From assembly GCF_000960975.1 (NCBI RefSeq), contig NZ_CP010803.1:2073944-2137943 (forward strand): 64,000 nucleotides of DNA. Direction: 5' to 3'. Within the stretch, counting starts at the first letter, position 1. Each line of letters opens with the position of its first letter. Below the pieces are notes generated by a model that saw nothing but the letters and a program-made list of their open reading frames with translations, was not told where the DNA came from and did not search any database. Both the position numbers and the translations under genes were made by a program. Shown in pieces: positions 60,756-64,000 of this stretch. Source of the DNA: Martelella endophytica. GTDB taxonomy: Bacteria; Pseudomonadota; Alphaproteobacteria; Rhizobiales; Rhizobiaceae.

Positions 60756-61823
60756 TCAGCCAGCCGGATCAAGGCGCTGAAGCCTTCGACCGACCATCGA
60801 CAGAAAGGCGCAGGAGATGAAGAACCAAAGGCCAATGACGAAATAGGCCTCCAGCGCATAATCGCGCCAAAGCGGATCCGAAAAGGCCATCTTCGCCGTC
60901 GCTGTCAGATCGTGGATACCCAGCACCACCACAAGAGACGTGTCCTTGTAGGCGCCGATCACGCTGTTGACGATGGAGGGAAGCGCCCGCCGCAGTGCTT
61001 GCGGCAGCAGAACCAGCGCCGCCATCTTGGGGTAGGAAAGCCCCAATGCACGCGCGGCATCGCTTTGGCCTTGCGGCAGGGCGGAAAGCCCCGCCCGGAC
61101 ATCTTCCGCGAAATAGGCCGCATGAAACAGCACCAGGGCCACCAGCGTTGCGGTAACCGGCGAAATCCGCACACCCGCGGGCAACATCAGCGGCAGCACG
61201 AAGACGCCGACAAAAAGCACGGTGAGCATCGGCACGCCCCGCGCAATCTCGACATAGGCGGCAGCAAAGCGTCGAAGCAGGCCGTGATGGCCCTGCGTAC
61301 GGGCAAGGGCAAGCAGCACGCCCAGAGGAAAGGCTGCGGCAATAGCCGCGATCGACAGGATTAGCAGGATCGGCAATCCGTTCCAGCGAACACTGTCGAC
61401 CGCTGCAAGGTTGAAAATACCTCCGCCCATGAGAACGAAGCAGGCAATGAGGGCCACCGGCCAGATGACGGCCATATGAAGCGGTCGAATCCGGATGCCC
61501 CCGCCTGTTATCCACAAACCGGTTTGCACGGTGAGCGCAATGAGCAGCAGAGAGGTGGTGATCGGGCGCCAGACGAGCTCGCGCGGATAGGTGCCGAAAA
61601 GGATCAGTTCAAGCTTTTCGGTGACAAAAGGCCAGCAGGCGCCGTCGCGATCGGTGCAGGCCGCAGCGCCTGAAAGGGGCAGGGTTGCATCGGCAACAAG
61701 CCAACGGAGCGAATACCAAACGATGGGCAGCAGTATAGCGAAGGTGAGAAGCGTGAGCGTGAGGGAAAGCGGTGAGGCAAATTTGGTGGGTCGATGCTTC
61801 GCGATGGCGGAGAACGGCTTCAT
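60756..61823 (-). CDS. AapM-like amino-acid ABC permease
   Basis: 355 residues, several membrane helices. Long N-terminal extension typical of AapM/BztC with a periplasmic loop (GAAACTDRDGACWPFVTEKL) and the EAA loop SDAARALGLSYPKMAALVLLPQALR. It forms a heterodimer with the AapQ-like permease; its start overlaps that gene's stop by four bases. No ATPase gene (AapP) is found in the window. Confidence 0.88.
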   Translation of the reverse strand: MKPFSAIAKHRPTKFASPLSLTLTLLTFAILLPIVWYSLRWLVADATLPLSGAAACTDRDGACWPFVTEKLELILFGTYPRELVWRPITTSLLLIALTVQTGLWITGGGIRIRPLHMAVIWPVALIACFVLMGGGIFNLAAVDSVRWNGLPILLILSIAAIAAAFPLGVLLALARTQGHHGLLRRFAAAYVEIARGVPMLTVLFVGVFVLPLMLPAGVRISPVTATLVALVLFHAAYFAEDVRAGLSALPQGQSDAARALGLSYPKMAALVLLPQALRRALPSIVNSVIGAYKDTSLVVVLGIHDLTATAKMAFSDPLWRDYALEAYFVIGLWFFISCAFLSMVGRRLQRLDPAG

Positions 61824-62974
61824 CGGCCCTCCCGCATGCGCAGTCGATCGCTGACCCGGTTGAGCGCGGACGTAAGCCCAAGGCAGATCAGCAGGTAGAT
61901 GGCCATCGTCACCAGCATCATTTCCAGAGGTCGGAATGTCTGGTTGATGATTGTCCCAGACACCGACATCAGATCGGAGTAGCCGACGGCGATGGCGATC
62001 GAGGTGTTCTTGATCAGGTTGACATACTGGTTGTTCATCGGAGGCACGATGATGCGCAGGGTCTGGGGCAGAACGATCAGGCGCGTGACCTGCAGGCTGG
62101 AGAGGCCGAGCGCCCGTGCTGCTTCGATCTGACCTTTGGGGATTGCCTCGATGCCGCCGCGTATGACCTCTGCAATCTGGGCGCCGTGATAGAGGCCGAG
62201 TGTGAGCGCGATGACCATGAATTGCAGCGTTAGCCGCGCACCGCCCCGAAAGTCGAAGCCGGAGAGTACTGGCACGGACCAGGAAAGCGGCATCGAAAGA
62301 AGCGCCAGCACGACCGGCGGGAGAATGTAGATCGCGATCATGACCGGCAGAAGCTGCGGGGCATTCCCTGTTCTTTCGCGCAAGCGCCTGTTGCGGCGTG
62401 CCAGCAGGGCGACCAGCAGCGTGCTCATGAGAAAGCCGCCGATGTGGAGCCAGAGCGCCATATCATTGACGGGCAGGGGAATGACGACAGAACGGTTGGA
62501 GAGATGGACGGGGCCGACAGAAAAAGCCTGCCGGACCTGGGGCAGGCCACCAACTGCGGCGACATAAAGAACCAGCAATATGAGCAGCTTCGGGATATTG
62601 CGGAACAGTTCGACATAGGCTTGCGCCAGCAGGCGCAAGGCCTTGCTCGGTGCTATGCTGGCCAGGCCGACCAGAAGGCCGGCAGCCGTTGCCAGAATGA
62701 GGCTGACGGCTGCGAGAAACAGCGTATTGGTGATGCCGACGAGAATAACGCGGACATAGGTGCTGTCAGCCGAATAGCTGAACAAAGCCTCGCTGACATC
62801 AAAACCTGCGCGCTGGCCGAGGAAGGCAAAGCCGGGGGTGAGGCCGGCCCGGTGCATGTTGTCGAGCACATTGAGCGCAATGAGTGTGAAGAATACCAGC
62901 ACGGTCGCCAGAAGAACAAAATCGCGCAGTGGCAGTCTTCTCTGTTGCGGCGGAGGGGGGCTTGGCGAAATCAT
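61820..62974 (-). CDS. AapQ-like amino-acid ABC permease
   Basis: 384 residues. N-terminal helix LRDFVLLATVLVFFTLIAL and the long insert of general L-amino-acid permeases, then EAA loop IEAARALGLSSLQVTRLIVLPQ and NLIKNTSIAIAVGYSD. First gene of the operon, divergent from gntR with a TGTATACA box between. Substrate of related Aap/Bzt systems is broad; arginase and cyclodeaminase downstream suggest basic amino acids here. Confidence 0.9.
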   Translation of the reverse strand: MISPSPPPPQQRRLPLRDFVLLATVLVFFTLIALNVLDNMHRAGLTPGFAFLGQRAGFDVSEALFSYSADSTYVRVILVGITNTLFLAAVSLILATAAGLLVGLASIAPSKALRLLAQAYVELFRNIPKLLILLVLYVAAVGGLPQVRQAFSVGPVHLSNRSVVIPLPVNDMALWLHIGGFLMSTLLVALLARRNRRLRERTGNAPQLLPVMIAIYILPPVVLALLSMPLSWSVPVLSGFDFRGGARLTLQFMVIALTLGLYHGAQIAEVIRGGIEAIPKGQIEAARALGLSSLQVTRLIVLPQTLRIIVPPMNNQYVNLIKNTSIAIAVGYSDLMSVSGTIINQTFRPLEMMLVTMAIYLLICLGLTSALNRVSDRLRMREGR

Positions 62975-63003
62975 CTGACATCTCTAAAATTGAAATACGA
63001 ACA

Positions 63004-63011
63004 TGTATACA
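63004..63011. promoter_or_regulatory. TGTATACA box in divergent promoter
   Basis: Perfect 8-base palindrome TGTATACA between the permease operon start (62974) and the gntR start (63084), identical to the one at 60657-60664. Probable operator of the adjacent GntR regulator. Confidence 0.55.
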
Positions 63012-63083
63012 GGAGTACTTCTGTTGCGTATAGGCGAAAAACTCGCTATTTGCCTCCTTGCAGCATGAAAGGATCAAAAAAGA

Positions 63084-63686
63084 ATGGTGACCAAGGCTCA
63101 AACCGCGCTCGAAGAAATCAGAAAGCATATATGCGTCAACGGGTTGGATGGCGAGATCGTGCTGTATGAAACGGAGCTGGCGATTGCCTATGGAATGTCC
63201 CGGACGCCGATTCGCCAGATACTGCAGCGGCTCGCCTACGAAAGGCTGGTCTATACGAAATCGGGTGTTGGAACCGTTGTGACGCCGCTTACGGAAAAGG
63301 AGCGGGGCCGCGATCTGCGCACATTCGAGGGCCTTGTCGCCGCTGTGCTGCTGCACGACCTCCCCTCCCTCAGCGTGCTGCAAAGGTCGGATGTTCTGGC
63401 GCTCGGCGCCTTTGCCGATGCCTTCGGCTCTGTCGAGGGCGATATGCTCTATGCCTTTTTCGCAAGATTGCACCCAATGCTGACCGCGCTGATCGAAGAC
63501 CCCATCCTCAGCGACGCTTTCTCGGCCAGTTTCTGGCGCTCGGTGCGCTGGGCGCTTCGCGACCATGGCCTGGCCCCGACGCAGACTGCGGCTCGGTTTG
63601 CGGGCTTCGTCGATAGCCTGGTCAAGGATCAGGTGAAGGACGCGAGCGACCTCTTCAACCGTTGCAGGAGCCTGTTCCCGGCCTGA
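63084..63686 (+). CDS. GntR-family regulator
   Basis: 200 residues. Winged helix (ALEEIRKHICVNGLDGEIVLYETELAIAYGMSRTPIRQILQRL, VYTKSGVGTVV) with a helical FCD-like sensor domain of reduced size that lacks obvious metal histidines. Divergent from the amino-acid transport/arginase operon. The two TGTATACA boxes in that operon make it the likely regulator. Confidence 0.85.
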   Translation: MVTKAQTALEEIRKHICVNGLDGEIVLYETELAIAYGMSRTPIRQILQRLAYERLVYTKSGVGTVVTPLTEKERGRDLRTFEGLVAAVLLHDLPSLSVLQRSDVLALGAFADAFGSVEGDMLYAFFARLHPMLTALIEDPILSDAFSASFWRSVRWALRDHGLAPTQTAARFAGFVDSLVKDQVKDASDLFNRCRSLFPA

Positions 63687-64000
63687 GTTCTCGCCGAGAA
63701 AGGCGCGGCCTCCAAAGCTAAACCTACTCCGGCAAGATCAGCAACATCTGCGCGGCCTTCAGCGAGGCTGGCCCTTTTTGGTGTCGACCCACGCCGACCC
63801 AAAAAGGGGAGACTCAAGATGCTTCGACACCGTTTCGTTTTTTGCCCTGCCATAAACAGACTGCGGCGGTTCCACGTAATCCAGCAGTGCCCAAATCCTG
63901 CCCCCCCAACCAGTTCTGCTTTATCAGTGATAGCAAAAGCCCCCCATGGACACCGCCGCGGGGGCTTTTGCTTTTGGCTGTTTGCGGGCCCCTGTGACCA
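63687..64000. other. Intergenic end region with inverted repeat
   Basis: 314 bases to the window edge. An inverted repeat CCCTTTTTGG ... CCCAAAAAGGG spans about 63772-63808. The small minus ORF over it shows no family features. A terminator follows at 63935. Confidence 0.45.
63935..63969 (+). terminator. Rho-independent terminator
   Basis: AAAAGCCCCC pairs with GGGGGCTTTT around a short loop, followed by GCTTTT. Probably ends transcripts from gntR or an element to the right. Confidence 0.75.

Noticed and set aside
63629-63853. 74-codon minus-strand ORF at the right end
   Set aside because: Overlaps an inverted repeat and the end of gntR, and has no family features.

Overview
The window looks like a replicon segment from a GC-rich alphaproteobacterium of the Hyphomicrobiales (Rhizobiaceae or Martelella-like). 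This rests on the FixJ-type and HWE-kinase regulators, Aap-type amino-acid transport genes, DUF1537/PdxA2 catabolism, and RSF1010-like mobilization genes lying close to insertion-sequence debris. The taxon is an inference. No rRNA, tRNA, CRISPR array, replication gene or integrase was found, so chromosome versus large plasmid cannot be decided.

Layout. 1-12.3 kb holds two related signalling clusters. The first (1-3.7 kb) has a transporter-histidine kinase fusion cut by the left edge, a FixJ-like regulator and a stand-alone receiver. The second (9.3-12.3 kb) has a PAS histidine kinase, a receiver and a FixJ-like regulator. Between them are a cysteine hydrolase, an aldo/keto reductase, a betaine-binding-like protein paired with a secreted Yellow-family protein, an AraC-type regulator and a small exported protein. 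13.4-23.3 kb is a mobilization/accessory island: MobC-like protein, relaxase with a second gene nested in another frame, a soluble FtsH-like AAA+ protease, a zinc-ribbon GIY-YIG protein, unknown small proteins, a ribbon-helix-helix protein, a frameshifted membrane protein, a large secreted protein with an Ivy-like C-terminus and an XRE regulator next to a perfect operator-like palindrome. 23.5-25.2 kb is a decayed autotransporter.

25.7-35 kb carries an AraC-type regulator and a two-partner secretion pair (TpsA with GLUG and MBG-like repeats, TpsB). 35.4-40.8 kb has an HWE histidine kinase and a dCACHE-like/PAS/GGDEF/EAL/CZB protein, suggesting surface-attachment and c-di-GMP control beside the adhesin. 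40.9-42.4 kb is a deleted IS21-family copy with intact ends and a CCCG target duplication.

42.7-48.9 kb is a catabolic cluster: Asp-box (sialidase-fold) protein, iron alcohol dehydrogenase, GntR regulator, DUF1537 sugar-acid kinase, PdxA2-type dehydrogenase and DapA-family lyase. 49-51.8 kb is a graveyard with an IS3 remnant, a truncated glycoside hydrolase, a broken MalK-type ATPase and another IS3 scrap, probably left from a larger sugar-uptake operon.

51.9-56.7 kb is a Fec-type metal/siderophore ABC transporter with two paralogous binding proteins, one on each side, and a shared 17-bp promoter motif. 56.8-63.7 kb is a GntR-linked amino-acid module (two Aap-type permeases, binding protein, tyrosine phosphatase-like protein, arginase, ornithine cyclodeaminase) with TGTATACA boxes at both promoter regions. 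This suggests uptake of arginine-like amino acids and conversion through ornithine to proline.
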